Shown here piece by piece: positions 8,283 to 17,762 of a stretch of DNA of 64,000 bases. The position numbers and the translations under genes are program-made. Position 1 is the stretch's first letter; each line of letters starts with the position of its first letter. Source of the stretch: Vibrio gazogenes. Lineage in GTDB: Bacteria > Pseudomonadota > Gammaproteobacteria > Enterobacterales > Vibrionaceae. The stretch lies in the NCBI RefSeq assembly GCF_002196515.1, contig NZ_CP018836.1, positions 310,001 through 374,000 of the forward strand, read 5' to 3'. The notes below the pieces were generated by a model. That model did not search any database, was not told where the DNA came from, and saw only the letters and a list, made by a program, of their open reading frames with translations.

Positions 8283-10403
8283 GTGAAACCGATTGTGATC
8301 AAACGCGATGGCTCAAGAGCGGCGTTTCATCGAGACAGAATTCAGGCTGCGGTTGAAGCTGCAGCCGAACATGCTGATCAAGAACTGGCCATCTATGCAC
8401 TAAATGTTGCGCTGGCTGTAGAATTGAAACTCAAGGATTACAAAGAAGTTCATATTGCAGAAATTCAAATGCTGGTCGAGAACGAGCTGATGCAGGGCCC
8501 CTATAAATCATTGGCTCGTTCTTACATCGAATATCGTCATGATCGTGATATTGCCCGAGAGAGACAAAGTGCGCTGACACGGGAAATCGAAGGCTTGATC
8601 AATGAAAGCAATGCAGACTTGTTGAATGAAAATGCCAATAAAGATGGCAAAGTGATTCCGACGCAACGTGACCTGCTGGCTGGGATTGTCGCGAAGCACT
8701 ATGCCAAGACGCGTATCCTTCCCCGTGATATTGTTCAGGCACATGAGGCCGGTGATATTCACTATCATGATCTGGACTATGCTCCTTTCTTTCCGATGTT
8801 CAACTGCATGTTGATTGATTTGAAAGGCATGTTGACGCACGGCTTCAAAATGGGCAATGCAGAGATCGATACACCAAAATCGATCTCGACAGCAACAGCT
8901 GTGACTGCCCAGATTATTGCTCAAGTTGCCAGCCATATTTATGGTGGGACGACCATAAATCGCATTGATGAAATTTTGGAACCTTATGTTCTGGCAAGCT
9001 ATCACAAGCACCTTGATATTGCCCACGAATGGGATATTCACGATCCCGAAGCGTTTGCGGTCGCGCGAACTGAAAAAGAGTGTTATGACGCATTTCAATC
9101 GCTGGAATATGAGGTAAACACGCTGCACACAGCCAATGGACAGACACCTTTTGTAACGTTCGGTTTTGGTCTGGGTACCAGTTGGGCTTCGCGGCTGATT
9201 CAAATTTCTATTTTGAAAAACCGGATTGCCGGTTTAGGCAAAAATCATAAAACCGCTGTATTTCCAAAACTTGTTTTTGCGATTAAAGATGGCTTGAACC
9301 ATCAAGCGGGTGATCCGAATTATGATGTTAAGCAACTGGCGCTCGATTGCGCGACCAAGCGGATGTATCCGGATATTCTTAATTATGACCGAGTGGTTGA
9401 AGTCACCGGTTCCTTTAAAACCCCGATGGGTTGCCGGAGTTTCCTGAGTGCCTATGAAGAGCATGGCGAACTCATACATGACGGTCGAAATAACCTTGGC
9501 GTCGTGAGTCTGAACCTGCCACGGATTGCGTTGCAGGCCAAAGGCGATTTGACGCGTTTCTACCAAATTCTTGATGAACGCTTGTTGCTGGCACGCCGGG
9601 CGCTGGAAACCCGCATTAGCCGTTTGGAAAAAGTTCGCGCACGGGTTGCTCCGATTTTGTATATGGAAGGTGCTTGTGGTGTCAGACTGGAAGCGGATGA
9701 GCCGATTGCACATATCTTTAAAAACGGACGGGCATCGATCTCACTGGGTTATATTGGCGTTCATGAAACGATCAATGCGCTGTTTGGTGATCAACACCAT
9801 GTTTATGATCACCAACAACTTCGGGATGAAGCGGTAAAAATTATTGGTTATCTCAAAGCGGCCACCAATCGCTGGGCGGAAGAAACGGGGTATGGGTTCA
9901 GCCTGTACGGTACACCGAGTGAAAACTTGTGTAACCGTTTCTGTCGTATCGATGCCAAAGAGTTTGGTGTGTTCGACGGTGTGACGGATAAGGGTTATTA
10001 CACCAATAGTTTCCATCTGGATGTTGAGAAACAGGTCAATCCATACGACAAGATAGACTTTGAGATGCCGTATCCGGCAATTTCAAGTGGTGGTTTTATC
10101 TGTTACGGCGAGTTCCCGAATATGCAGCGTAATGTTGAAGCGTTGGAAAACGTTTGGGATTACAGCTATAGTCGCGTGCCTTACTACGGCACCAATACCC
10201 CGATCGATGAATGTTATGAGTGTGGTTATACCGGAGAGTTTTCCTGTACCAGTAAAGGATTTGTTTGTCCGAAATGTGGTAACCATGACCCAGCCAAAGT
10301 ATCCGTCATTCGCCGGGTATGTGGCTATTTAGGCAGTCCTGATGCTCGTCCGTTCAATTTCGGTAAGCAAGAAGAAGTCAAACGACGCGTGAAGCACCTG
10401 TAA
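8283..10403 (+). CDS. nrdD: Anaerobic ribonucleoside-triphosphate reductase (class III)
   Basis: 706 aa. Starts at GTG 8283 behind TAAGGAG. N-terminal ATP-cone (KPIVIKRDGSRAAFHRDRIQ), then the ten-stranded glycyl-radical barrel with NTLHTANGQTPFVTFGFG. The Zn site near the C-terminus is CYECGYTGEFSC with CPKCG, and the glycyl-radical loop is RRVCGYLGSPD. Reduces NTPs to dNTPs without oxygen, using a glycyl radical installed by NrdG, encoded 5 bp downstream. FNR and NrdR sites precede it. Confidence 0.98.
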   Translation: MKPIVIKRDGSRAAFHRDRIQAAVEAAAEHADQELAIYALNVALAVELKLKDYKEVHIAEIQMLVENELMQGPYKSLARSYIEYRHDRDIARERQSALTREIEGLINESNADLLNENANKDGKVIPTQRDLLAGIVAKHYAKTRILPRDIVQAHEAGDIHYHDLDYAPFFPMFNCMLIDLKGMLTHGFKMGNAEIDTPKSISTATAVTAQIIAQVASHIYGGTTINRIDEILEPYVLASYHKHLDIAHEWDIHDPEAFAVARTEKECYDAFQSLEYEVNTLHTANGQTPFVTFGFGLGTSWASRLIQISILKNRIAGLGKNHKTAVFPKLVFAIKDGLNHQAGDPNYDVKQLALDCATKRMYPDILNYDRVVEVTGSFKTPMGCRSFLSAYEEHGELIHDGRNNLGVVSLNLPRIALQAKGDLTRFYQILDERLLLARRALETRISRLEKVRARVAPILYMEGACGVRLEADEPIAHIFKNGRASISLGYIGVHETINALFGDQHHVYDHQQLRDEAVKIIGYLKAATNRWAEETGYGFSLYGTPSENLCNRFCRIDAKEFGVFDGVTDKGYYTNSFHLDVEKQVNPYDKIDFEMPYPAISSGGFICYGEFPNMQRNVEALENVWDYSYSRVPYYGTNTPIDECYECGYTGEFSCTSKGFVCPKCGNHDPAKVSVIRRVCGYLGSPDARPFNFGKQEEVKRRVKHL

Positions 10404-10408
10404 CTGCT

Positions 10409-10876
10409 ATGAATTATCATCAATATCATCAGGTTGATGTGGTGAACGGAGAGGGTACGCGCTGTACCCTATTCGTTTCAGGCTGTGAACATCAATGTCG
10501 GGGCTGTTATAACCAATGTACATGGTCCCCTAGCTCTGGTCATCCATTTACACAAGAGTTGGAAGACCAGATTATTGCCGATTTACAAGATACTCGGATT
10601 TATCGGCGCGGACTGTCGCTATCTGGTGGCGATCCGCTTCATCCTGCTAATTTAAAAGCTATTGAGCAACTCGTGAAGAGAGTGAAAGATGAGTGTCCCG
10701 GTAAGGACATCTGGATGTGGACGGGTTACACGCTCAATGAACTGTCAGAGGCGCAGCGTGTGATTGTCGATATGGTTGATGTGCTGATCGACGGGAAATT
10801 TGAGCAAGAACAGTACGATCCGGAGTTGCTATGGCGGGGGAGTGCCAACCAGATCATTCATCGTTTTAAAGTGTAG
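10409..10876 (+). CDS. nrdG: Anaerobic ribonucleotide reductase activating enzyme (radical SAM)
   Basis: 155 aa, the usual NrdG length. Radical-SAM cluster motif SGCEHQCRGCYN (CX3CX2C) at about residues 26-33, followed by the GGDP motif (LSLSGGDPLHP) that contacts SAM. It transfers a hydrogen from the C-terminal glycine of NrdD to create the radical. Translationally coupled to nrdD with a 5-bp gap. Confidence 0.97.
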   Translation: MNYHQYHQVDVVNGEGTRCTLFVSGCEHQCRGCYNQCTWSPSSGHPFTQELEDQIIADLQDTRIYRRGLSLSGGDPLHPANLKAIEQLVKRVKDECPGKDIWMWTGYTLNELSEAQRVIVDMVDVLIDGKFEQEQYDPELLWRGSANQIIHRFKV

Positions 10877-11134
10877 TCTCTGACATACGACATCATATCG
10901 ATTCTCATTGTACCTAACCTCAATTTCTATTTTCTGGCTCGTTGTTATTCAGCCAAAAGTTGTGGGTGATTATCAACCAAATCATTCATATCCTGAATTA
11001 GGATGCGTCATTGTTATGCGACAACTGTATCTTGAAATCAGTTGTGTATAGAATATACGTCAATGCGGTCATTTTCAGTTGGGTCATGCTGCAAGGTCGT
11101 ATATGAAAAGTATGAAAGAAAGTATGAAAAAATG

Positions 11135-11515
11135 ATGAAAAAACCTATGAAAATAATAATGTTGTGCTGTATGGGGTTGTCTTTCACACTCACCGCTCAA
11201 GCCAATAGCTGTTTGAAAGGACAGACATGTCATCATGTTCAGAAAAGCGCTCATCACCAGCTTCAGTCGAACCAATCTGCTCACAAAGTGAATCGGAAAA
11301 AACTTTACCGAGGCGCTGGCAACTATGTGGTGACGGCAAAACGGTTAAATGTACGTGGTGATAATTTACTGGATGGTCGGCCGGTCGGTCAGTTGCAATA
11401 CGGTGAGAACATTTATGTTTATCGTTTTTCTCGTGGCTGGGCGATGATTCAATTCAGAAATGAAGTGGCTTGGGTGAGTGGGCGATATCTGAGATATCAA
11501 CCGTCTGAGCTTTGA
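11135..11515 (+). CDS. Exported bacterial SH3-domain protein
   Basis: 126 aa from ATG 11135; several in-frame ATGs lie upstream (11132, 11117) and the ribosome site is weak, so the start is uncertain. Signal peptide MKKPMKIIMLCCMGLSF with cleavage near AQA-NS. A variable linker (SCLKGQTCHHVQ) then an SH3b domain from about residue 65: YVVTAKRLNVRGDNLLDGRPV, ending in WAMIQFRNEVAWVSGRYL. Such domains bind peptidoglycan or serve as envelope adaptors. The linker carries the GGACAGACA motif (11219) read as Gly-Gln-Thr. Confidence 0.75.
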   Translation: MKKPMKIIMLCCMGLSFTLTAQANSCLKGQTCHHVQKSAHHQLQSNQSAHKVNRKKLYRGAGNYVVTAKRLNVRGDNLLDGRPVGQLQYGENIYVYRFSRGWAMIQFRNEVAWVSGRYLRYQPSEL

Positions 11516-11542
11516 ATACTAAACCTTGAGTTTAACACAGCA

Positions 11543-11558
11543 GCCGGATAGTACCGGC
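11543..11558. terminator. Short GC hairpin between convergent genes
   Basis: GCCGG-ATAGTA-CCGGC between the SH3 gene (stop 11515, plus) and the efflux lipoprotein (stop 11596, minus). A T-rich tract follows on the plus strand (CTTTGTTGTG). Probable weak terminator. Confidence 0.45.
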
Positions 11559-11595
11559 CGCTTTGTTGTGTGCTGATTCTCGTGATACTGAAGCG

Positions 11596-12996
11596 TTAAG
11601 AATTGGGCGCTGTTAACGGGGGTGCGATATCGCTTCCCCCCAACGCCTGATATAACGTGGCCTGAATGTGATACTGGTTATAACGGTTCTCCAGTAACGA
11701 TTCCTGCGCATTACGCTGGTTTTCTTGTGCATCTAACCAGTCCCGGATACTCACGGCACCATGATGATACTGGCTGGCATAAATCTGTTCTGCCGCTGTG
11801 GCTGCATCATACTGCTCTTTGAGTCTGAACCCTTGATACTGATAGTGCTGTTTTGCTGAGAGTGCATTATCAACATCCTTCATTGCGGTATAGAGAGTCT
11901 GGCGATAGTTCACAAGTGCCGTCTGATAATTGGTTTGTGCGATCTTTCGGTTCAGGGACATTTTATTCCATTGTAAAAATGGCAGGATGATCTCTGCCCC
12001 CAGTGTGCCGAGAGGGTCGGTCAAGAGATGGCGCAATTGTGAAGACGTATCTCCGACAGAGCTGGTCAGCGTCAGCGTCGGTAAGTATCCGGCAACGGTT
12101 GCATCGCTGGTCGCCAACGCTGATTTTAGTTCATAGAGTGCAGCTTTGACATCGGGGCGTCTGATCAACAGATCGGCCGGAACGCCCGCAACCACCTCGG
12201 GAATAGGCCCGTTGGGGAGCGACTGAATCTGTAATTCATCTTGTTTCGGTGGTTGATTGAAGAGAATTGCCAGCGCATTTTCTGCTTCGGTCAACGATTG
12301 CAGCAAGTCACTATGGGCGGCTTGTTGCCCGGCTAAGCTACGTTTGGCTTCCAGAACATCCAGTTCAGAAACGGCACCACTGTGATATTGGCGTTGCGCC
12401 AGCGCCAGAATTTGTTGGGCGTAAGCGATACTCTTGTCACTGAGTGCAGCCCGTTCTTTTAGGTAACCAATTTGCCAATAGAGTGAAGCTGTCGTTGAGG
12501 CGAGGCTTTGTGCGGTACTTTCTCTGTCTGCGGCACTGGCAATGGCGGTCCATTGGGCCGCATTGACGGATGAAGCGACCCGTCCCCATAGATCTAATTC
12601 ATAGCGAACAGAAAGGTTGGCTGAGTAATTTTTACTATGGTTGCCTGAATCCAACCGCTTCGAGTGTGAAGCGGCAAGTGTGGATGATAATTCAGGATAT
12701 TGTTCCGTTTCACTTAGTCCGGCTTCCAGACGTGCTTTTTGTAGTGTCAGTGTTGCCAGCGCTAGATCATTATTGATGCGCAACATCTGTTGAATGAGTC
12801 GATTGAGCACCGGATCGTTAAACCGTTCCCACCATGGGTTAATACTGACCTGATCGGTGACTTGCTGTGTTTGCCATGCCGCCGGAACCTCTACTTGTGG
12901 CGGTGTGAACTTGGTGTGAGTGAGCGAGGAACAACCCGATAGCAGCAGGGTTGATATCGCAAGGTGAAACAATGGTTTGATCATGGTTGAATTCAT
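11596..12996 (-). CDS. Outer-membrane efflux lipoprotein, NodT/OprM family
   Basis: 466 aa. Lipoprotein signal with lipobox LLLSGC at about residues 17-22, then two TolC-type repeats of helices and strands (for example NDLALATLTLQKARLEAGLSE and LIRRPDVKAALYELKSALA). It forms the outer-membrane channel of a tripartite exporter. Third gene of the operon with MacB- and MacA-like proteins, 6 bp after the MacB stop, so it is probably their dedicated partner, as in the PvdRT-OpmQ arrangement. Confidence 0.9.
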   Translation of the reverse strand: MNSTMIKPLFHLAISTLLLSGCSSLTHTKFTPPQVEVPAAWQTQQVTDQVSINPWWERFNDPVLNRLIQQMLRINNDLALATLTLQKARLEAGLSETEQYPELSSTLAASHSKRLDSGNHSKNYSANLSVRYELDLWGRVASSVNAAQWTAIASAADRESTAQSLASTTASLYWQIGYLKERAALSDKSIAYAQQILALAQRQYHSGAVSELDVLEAKRSLAGQQAAHSDLLQSLTEAENALAILFNQPPKQDELQIQSLPNGPIPEVVAGVPADLLIRRPDVKAALYELKSALATSDATVAGYLPTLTLTSSVGDTSSQLRHLLTDPLGTLGAEIILPFLQWNKMSLNRKIAQTNYQTALVNYRQTLYTAMKDVDNALSAKQHYQYQGFRLKEQYDAATAAEQIYASQYHHGAVSIRDWLDAQENQRNAQESLLENRYNQYHIQATLYQALGGSDIAPPLTAPNS

Positions 12997-13002
12997 TAGT
13001 CA

Positions 13003-14949
13003 TTAATCCCTTGCCAGTGCTTCGATTGGATCCAGACGTGCCGCATTACGTGCAGGTAAAAATCCGAACAGCACCCCGATGAGTGTCGAGCAGAGAAATG
13101 CGGTGATAATGGATGTTGTGGAATAAATCATCTGGAAGTTGCCACCTCCACCACTATACGAAAATATCACGCCTATCAGGAAGGCGAGTGAAATACCTAA
13201 TACACCACCGCAGAGGCAAACCAGCACGGCTTCAATCAGAAACTGGCGTAAGATGTCACTCTGCCTCGCCCCGACTGCCATACGTACACCGATTTCCCGG
13301 GTTCTTTCCGTGACGGAAACCAGCATAATGTTCATGACACCGATACCACCGACAATCAGCGAGATGACAGCAATAGCTGAAATGAGCAGGGTCATCGTTG
13401 CGGTTGTTTTTTCAATATTCTGGCGGATGGTATCCGTGTTAATTGTAAAGAAATCCTGCGTACCGTGACGCATTTTCAGCAGTGCGATGATTGCTTGTTC
13501 AGCAGCTTGACTGGGTGCTGAATCGTTGATTCTAACCGTGAGCCGATCCAGATGGGGGCGACCAAGCATCCGACCAGAGACGGTGGTATAGGGAACCCAG
13601 ACTCTTAATGAATCATTATTGCCGAATGCACTTTCTCTCGGTTGGGTTACACCGATGATTCGCACGGGTAATGTATTGAGAAAAATGACTTGACCGATTG
13701 GGTCGCTCCGTGGAAACAGTGACTGTTTTGTATTGTTATCAATCACCGCTTCCTGTGCTAATGACTGAACACTGTTGCTATCCCAGTATTGTCCGGTTGC
13801 AATTTCGTAACCTCTGACACGGAAATATTCAGGCCCGACCCCTTCAACACTGGCTGTCACGGCCTGATTGGTATAGCGAATGGTGACACTACTACTAATT
13901 GATGGGGTCACGCTATCGACAAAAGGCAGCATTTTCAGTGCATCACCATCACTGGCACTGAGTGTTCTGATTCGGTTGGCTCGCCGATCACCGAATCCGC
14001 TTCCCGGCCGAATATCGATGGTGTTGGTACCCATGGAACTGATATTTTTCAGAATCGCTTGTCGTGAGCCGGTACCTAAGGCAACAACCGATACGACCGA
14101 TGCAATGCCGATAATAATTCCCAGCATAGTCAAAAACGTTCGGAGTCGATGGCTCGACATGGCAAGCAGAGCCATTTTGAACGCTTCGATGTAACGATCC
14201 CAGTTGAACCAACGTTGAACCTGTGGAGATGGCGGTTGCCGCTGTGTCTGATGTCGCTGTGTGTGATGCTGTTGATCACGAATGATTTCACCATCTTTAA
14301 TTTCAATGATGCGGTCGGCGAATTGTGCAACGTGCATATCATGGGTAACGATGATAATTGTGTGTCCATCTTGATGCAGTTCTTGCAATAGCTTGAGCAT
14401 CTCTTCACCGCTGTGACTATCCAAAGCCCCAGTAGGTTCGTCCGCTAAGATGACATCGCCACCATTTATCAGTGCCCGAGCGACACTGACCCGTTGCTGT
14501 TGTCCACCGCTGAGCTGACTGGGTTTGTGGTCTAAACGATCACCCAATCCAAGACGAGTTAACAGTTGATTGGATCGCTCTCGACGATTTTTGCGCGCTT
14601 TCCCAGCGTAAACGGAGGGAACTTCAACATTATCGACCGCAGTTAAATCACCCAACAAATGATAGCGTTGGAAGATAAACCCAAAATGTTCCCGGCGGAG
14701 TTGAGCCAGATCATCCCCCCGCATTGTCGAGGTATCTTGCCCGTTGATGAGGTAGTTCCCTTGTGAGGGTTTATCGAGACAACCAAGAATATTCATGAGT
14801 GTCGATTTCCCCGAACCGGAGGTTCCGACAATTGCGACCATTTCACCGCGCTCAATCGTGAGATCGATGTCTTTCAAAACCGTCAATGTCTGTTCTCCGG
14901 CAGGAAAACTGCGAGAGACACCAGACAAATGGAGTAATGCATCTTTCAT
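13003..14949 (-). CDS. macB: MacB-like ABC exporter (ATPase fused to permease)
   Basis: 648 aa, the normal MacB length. N-terminal ATPase domain: Walker A VGTSGSGKSTLMN, signature LSGGQQQRVSVARAL, Walker B VILADEPTGALDS. A first membrane helix follows near residue 275 (LTMLGIIIGIASVVSVVALG), then a periplasmic domain of about 230 residues and three C-terminal helices. MacB is a mechanotransmission ATPase that drives periplasmic substrates out through MacA and an outer-membrane channel. Substrate here is unknown: macrolides, peptides or siderophores in relatives. Confidence 0.93.
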   Translation of the reverse strand: MKDALLHLSGVSRSFPAGEQTLTVLKDIDLTIERGEMVAIVGTSGSGKSTLMNILGCLDKPSQGNYLINGQDTSTMRGDDLAQLRREHFGFIFQRYHLLGDLTAVDNVEVPSVYAGKARKNRRERSNQLLTRLGLGDRLDHKPSQLSGGQQQRVSVARALINGGDVILADEPTGALDSHSGEEMLKLLQELHQDGHTIIIVTHDMHVAQFADRIIEIKDGEIIRDQQHHTQRHQTQRQPPSPQVQRWFNWDRYIEAFKMALLAMSSHRLRTFLTMLGIIIGIASVVSVVALGTGSRQAILKNISSMGTNTIDIRPGSGFGDRRANRIRTLSASDGDALKMLPFVDSVTPSISSSVTIRYTNQAVTASVEGVGPEYFRVRGYEIATGQYWDSNSVQSLAQEAVIDNNTKQSLFPRSDPIGQVIFLNTLPVRIIGVTQPRESAFGNNDSLRVWVPYTTVSGRMLGRPHLDRLTVRINDSAPSQAAEQAIIALLKMRHGTQDFFTINTDTIRQNIEKTTATMTLLISAIAVISLIVGGIGVMNIMLVSVTERTREIGVRMAVGARQSDILRQFLIEAVLVCLCGGVLGISLAFLIGVIFSYSGGGGNFQMIYSTTSIITAFLCSTLIGVLFGFLPARNAARLDPIEALARD

Positions 14950-14952
14950 GTA

Positions 14953-16134
14953 CTACATCCCCGTTGAGCGACGGAAACGGCGGGGGGTATATGAATCACC
15001 ACTTGGTAAACTGAGAATCACTTTATCGCCTTCGTTCAGACCACTGAGAACTTCCGCCCTCACCTTATTGTTAATGCCGATCGTGACATTCCGAAATTCG
15101 ATTTGGCCTTTCACCAATACCGGGACTTGAGAACTGTTTGGATCATCGTCACTGGGGCGTATGATTTGAGAGGGAATAATCAACGCATTATCAGATTGAT
15201 TGAGGACAATCGTTACTTGTGCCGTCATACCGATACGTAGCACACCATCTGGATTATCAATATCAAACAAACCGTTATAATAAATTGCTTCTGAATCGTT
15301 CGACGTCATATCACTGTCGTCACCGTCCATCACTGTCGGACCGGGTTCTATGGCACGTAAAGTCGCGTGATAACGATGGTTTGGCTGACCTAGAATGGTA
15401 AAGTATACCGGTTGACCTGCATGAACATGGATGATGTCAGCTTCGGATATTTCAGCTTTTACTGTCATCTGGTTTAGGTTTGCCAATTCAACAATGGTGG
15501 GGGTTGTCTGATTGGCATTCACCGTTTGGCCGACTTCTACTGCGGTATAGACAACAGTGCCGTCCATCGGTGCTGAAATGGTTGTATAACCCAGATCAAC
15601 TTTCGCTGAATCAACATTGATTTCAGCTTGCTCAATGCCGGCTCTCAGTTGATCCAGCTCGGCTTGATAGACGGCAAGGTTCGATTCAGCTAATTCATAA
15701 TCGGCTTTGGAGCTGGCATTGTCTGCCAGCATCGCTTTTTGGCGGTTATAGGCCAGTCGTGCTTGGCGGATTTGTGCTTGTTTAGCGCGATATTGTGCTT
15801 TTAAACTCGCAAGAGAAGCGAGGGATTCTTTGAGACTATTTTGTTGTGTCAGACTATCGATTTGTGCGATGAGCTGTCCTTTCTTGACCTGCTCGCCGAG
15901 CTTGACGGGTAAAGTCACAATCTGTCCGGAGACTTGAGCACCGACACTGACTAATTTGGACGCTTGTAACATCCCATTCGCAAGAACATTATTTTCAATG
16001 TGGCCTCTTTTCACAGTTTGTGTTGCGTAAGCCGGTTGAGGCTCCGGTTGTCGCCACCAGTAAGTAATACCCACTGAGAGAACCAAGAGTGAAATGATAC
16101 CGAATAACAACCATTGTTTTGAAAGCTTTTTCAT
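14953..16134 (-). CDS. macA: MacA-like periplasmic adaptor
   Basis: 393 aa from ATG 16134 (MKKLSKQWLLFG); the frame is open for 39 more codons upstream, but the membrane anchor normally starts at this point. One N-terminal membrane helix (about 6-24), lipoyl halves (GQIVTLPVKLGEQVKKGQLIAQID and YTTISAPMDGTVVYTAVEVGQ), a long helical hairpin between them (about 105-190), then beta-barrel domains. First gene of the macA-macB-channel operon; only 3 bp separate it from the MacB start. Confidence 0.9.
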   Translation of the reverse strand: MKKLSKQWLLFGIISLLVLSVGITYWWRQPEPQPAYATQTVKRGHIENNVLANGMLQASKLVSVGAQVSGQIVTLPVKLGEQVKKGQLIAQIDSLTQQNSLKESLASLASLKAQYRAKQAQIRQARLAYNRQKAMLADNASSKADYELAESNLAVYQAELDQLRAGIEQAEINVDSAKVDLGYTTISAPMDGTVVYTAVEVGQTVNANQTTPTIVELANLNQMTVKAEISEADIIHVHAGQPVYFTILGQPNHRYHATLRAIEPGPTVMDGDDSDMTSNDSEAIYYNGLFDIDNPDGVLRIGMTAQVTIVLNQSDNALIIPSQIIRPSDDDPNSSQVPVLVKGQIEFRNVTIGINNKVRAEVLSGLNEGDKVILSLPSGDSYTPRRFRRSTGM

Positions 16135-16255
16135 AAAGGACGGGAGACCTGGTAAGTAAAGTGAATAAACAACGTGTATCTCAGACATATTTGAGTGGTT
16201 AATCTGCCACAAGCGTTGGTAAGTCACAAGTGGCGTATTCATCACATTCACATAA

Positions 16256-17634
16256 GGACAGGCGTTTTAATTATGAGGACACACGTCTGTGTTATGAGGA
16301 CAGATATTTTAAGTCCGATATTTTAAGTCCCGATCAGTTCTTCATGGGAGGAGCTATTGAGCGAGGTTCTGAGATGGAATAAGGGCGCTGGATGATAGAA
16401 TGAGGCTTGAAGGCTCTAAAAGCGCAGTGGCGACTGGCTTAGAATTGATGTTATATGAAAGTTGAATCGCTATTTGGCTACTATTTAGATGGATAATCCA
16501 TGTAAACGTTGCCGATTCAATCGATGTTTCACGATTTGAAGTTGCTTCGATGAACCAACCCATAAATATCGTTTGCGTTCCAGTCGGGTACATAAGTCGA
16601 AGCTGTCGGGATGACTGGCAGATAATCGAATGAGAATGTTTGGTTGTTTGTTGTCAATATGGCCCGGTTTTCCTTCTCGAACTTGTCGTCCAAGCCAATC
16701 AACACACTCAATATAATCAATCAGGCGAAATGGGATACCATCAGATTTTTTCTGGGAAGACTCACCCACAAATGGAAAGAGTCTTGAACGTGGAGCTTGA
16801 TCGGTATTCAGTAACGTAAGTCGTCTCTTGAGCGATGTATATTCTGAAGTTTCAGGTGTTTTAGCGATACCTGCCCGGACCGGATTGAGATCTGTATAAG
16901 CCATTGCTGCCAGCAGTGCTTTTTCATCCAGTAAAGCCTGAGATTTAAATCGACCTTCCCAGAAGTGTCCGCGACACTGATCTTCCTGATTTGCTTGTTT
17001 AGCAATACTGAAGTTGAGTTCTTTCATTAACCAGCTTAGAGAATAAAGTCGTTCTCGCCAAAGATGGATGATTTTTCGACAGGTTTGAATTTCAGAATTG
17101 GTAACCTGATTTTTTAGATATTTCAAGATCAATGGTGGTAACTGATGCGCCTTTCCCCAGCGTATGATGACTTCTCTGTTCGATAATGATGCTGCTTTTT
17201 TTCGGTTAATATGAACGACCAGATGATAATGGTTGCTCATTACTGCATAGGCGCAGATGTCTATACAGAATACTTCAGCTAATGCCAAAATACGTTGTTC
17301 GACCCAGCCACGTCGATGTTCGTAGGACTTTCCGGTCAATTGATCTTCTCCGCATAAGAAGGCTCGTCGGACACAACGTGACACGCAGTGATAGTAGGCT
17401 GTGATATCAGGAGAAACCAACTGTGTTCTGGGGATAGTCATAAGAAAAACCGCATTGATGAATTGAGCTGGAAGTATGTCGAATGAACGAATTGTGGGGA
17501 AGAATATGACTCTCATGATACGAGTCATGTCATTTTTTTCGGTGTAATTTTAATGTTAATAAAGAATGACATACTTAATGTCTGTCCTCAGGAGGAACGC
17601 ATTACCTTAAACGTCTGCCTTAAAACGTCTGTCC
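16256..17634. mobile_element. RAYT unit bracketed by inverted GGACAG motif
   Basis: GGACAGGCGTTTTAA at 16256-16270 and TTAAAACGTCTGTCC at 17620-17634 are inverted copies with one mismatch on either side of the transposase gene. Further motif copies cluster just inside or outside: GAGGACA twice at 16272-16302, an ATATTTTAAGTCC repeat at about 16307-16331, and GTCTGTCC at 17580. The unit resembles a transposase gene with its cognate REP-like repeats rather than a classical IS with target duplication, which I do not see. Confidence 0.7.
16485..17441 (-). CDS. REP-associated tyrosine transposase (Y1/HUH, IS200-like)
   Basis: 318 aa from ATG 17441 (MTIPRTQLVSPD); the frame is open further upstream to 17528. 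N-terminal HUH endonuclease domain with AYYHCVSRCVRRAFLCG, the metal-binding motif VMSNHYHLVVHIN and the later YTDLNPVRAGIAKTPE box typical of COG1943 transposases. The C-terminal third is family-specific (RKRYLWVGSSKQ). RAYTs nick single-stranded REP hairpins and are thought to spread them. Intact and flanked by a dispersed motif that recurs through the window. Confidence 0.9.
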   Translation of the reverse strand: MTIPRTQLVSPDITAYYHCVSRCVRRAFLCGEDQLTGKSYEHRRGWVEQRILALAEVFCIDICAYAVMSNHYHLVVHINRKKAASLSNREVIIRWGKAHQLPPLILKYLKNQVTNSEIQTCRKIIHLWRERLYSLSWLMKELNFSIAKQANQEDQCRGHFWEGRFKSQALLDEKALLAAMAYTDLNPVRAGIAKTPETSEYTSLKRRLTLLNTDQAPRSRLFPFVGESSQKKSDGIPFRLIDYIECVDWLGRQVREGKPGHIDNKQPNILIRLSASHPDSFDLCTRLERKRYLWVGSSKQLQIVKHRLNRQRLHGLSI

Positions 17635-17637
17635 CCG

Positions 17638-17692
17638 TCCCCATAAGATGCCTGTCCCCCGTAAGATGATCAGTCCCCCGTAAGATGATCAG
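17638..17692. repeat. Tandem TCCCCCGTAAGATGATCAG repeats beside the RAYT
   Basis: Two perfect 19-bp copies (17655-17673 and 17674-17692) preceded by one degenerate copy (17638-17654). On the minus strand each reads as a GGGGGAC-containing unit, so they look like diverged relatives of the GGACAGAC repeats that flank the transposase. Confidence 0.75.
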
Positions 17693-17762
17693 GGATGACC
17701 AATTTGTCATCCCTGTTATCGACATTATTCAAAATCAATGGAGAGTGTGGACAGTTATTTTA

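Noticed and set aside
9139..9146. GGACAGAC inside nrdD
   Set aside because: It encodes the NGQTPF motif conserved in class III reductases, so the sequence is explained by protein function.
16485..17528. Longer transposase start at 17528
   Set aside because: The extra 29 residues are not typical of the family; the conserved N-terminus begins near MTIPRTQLVSPD at 17441.
17638..17692. Short tandem repeats that could suggest a CRISPR remnant
   Set aside because: Units are directly adjacent without spacers, and there are no cas genes; they relate to the RAYT repeats.
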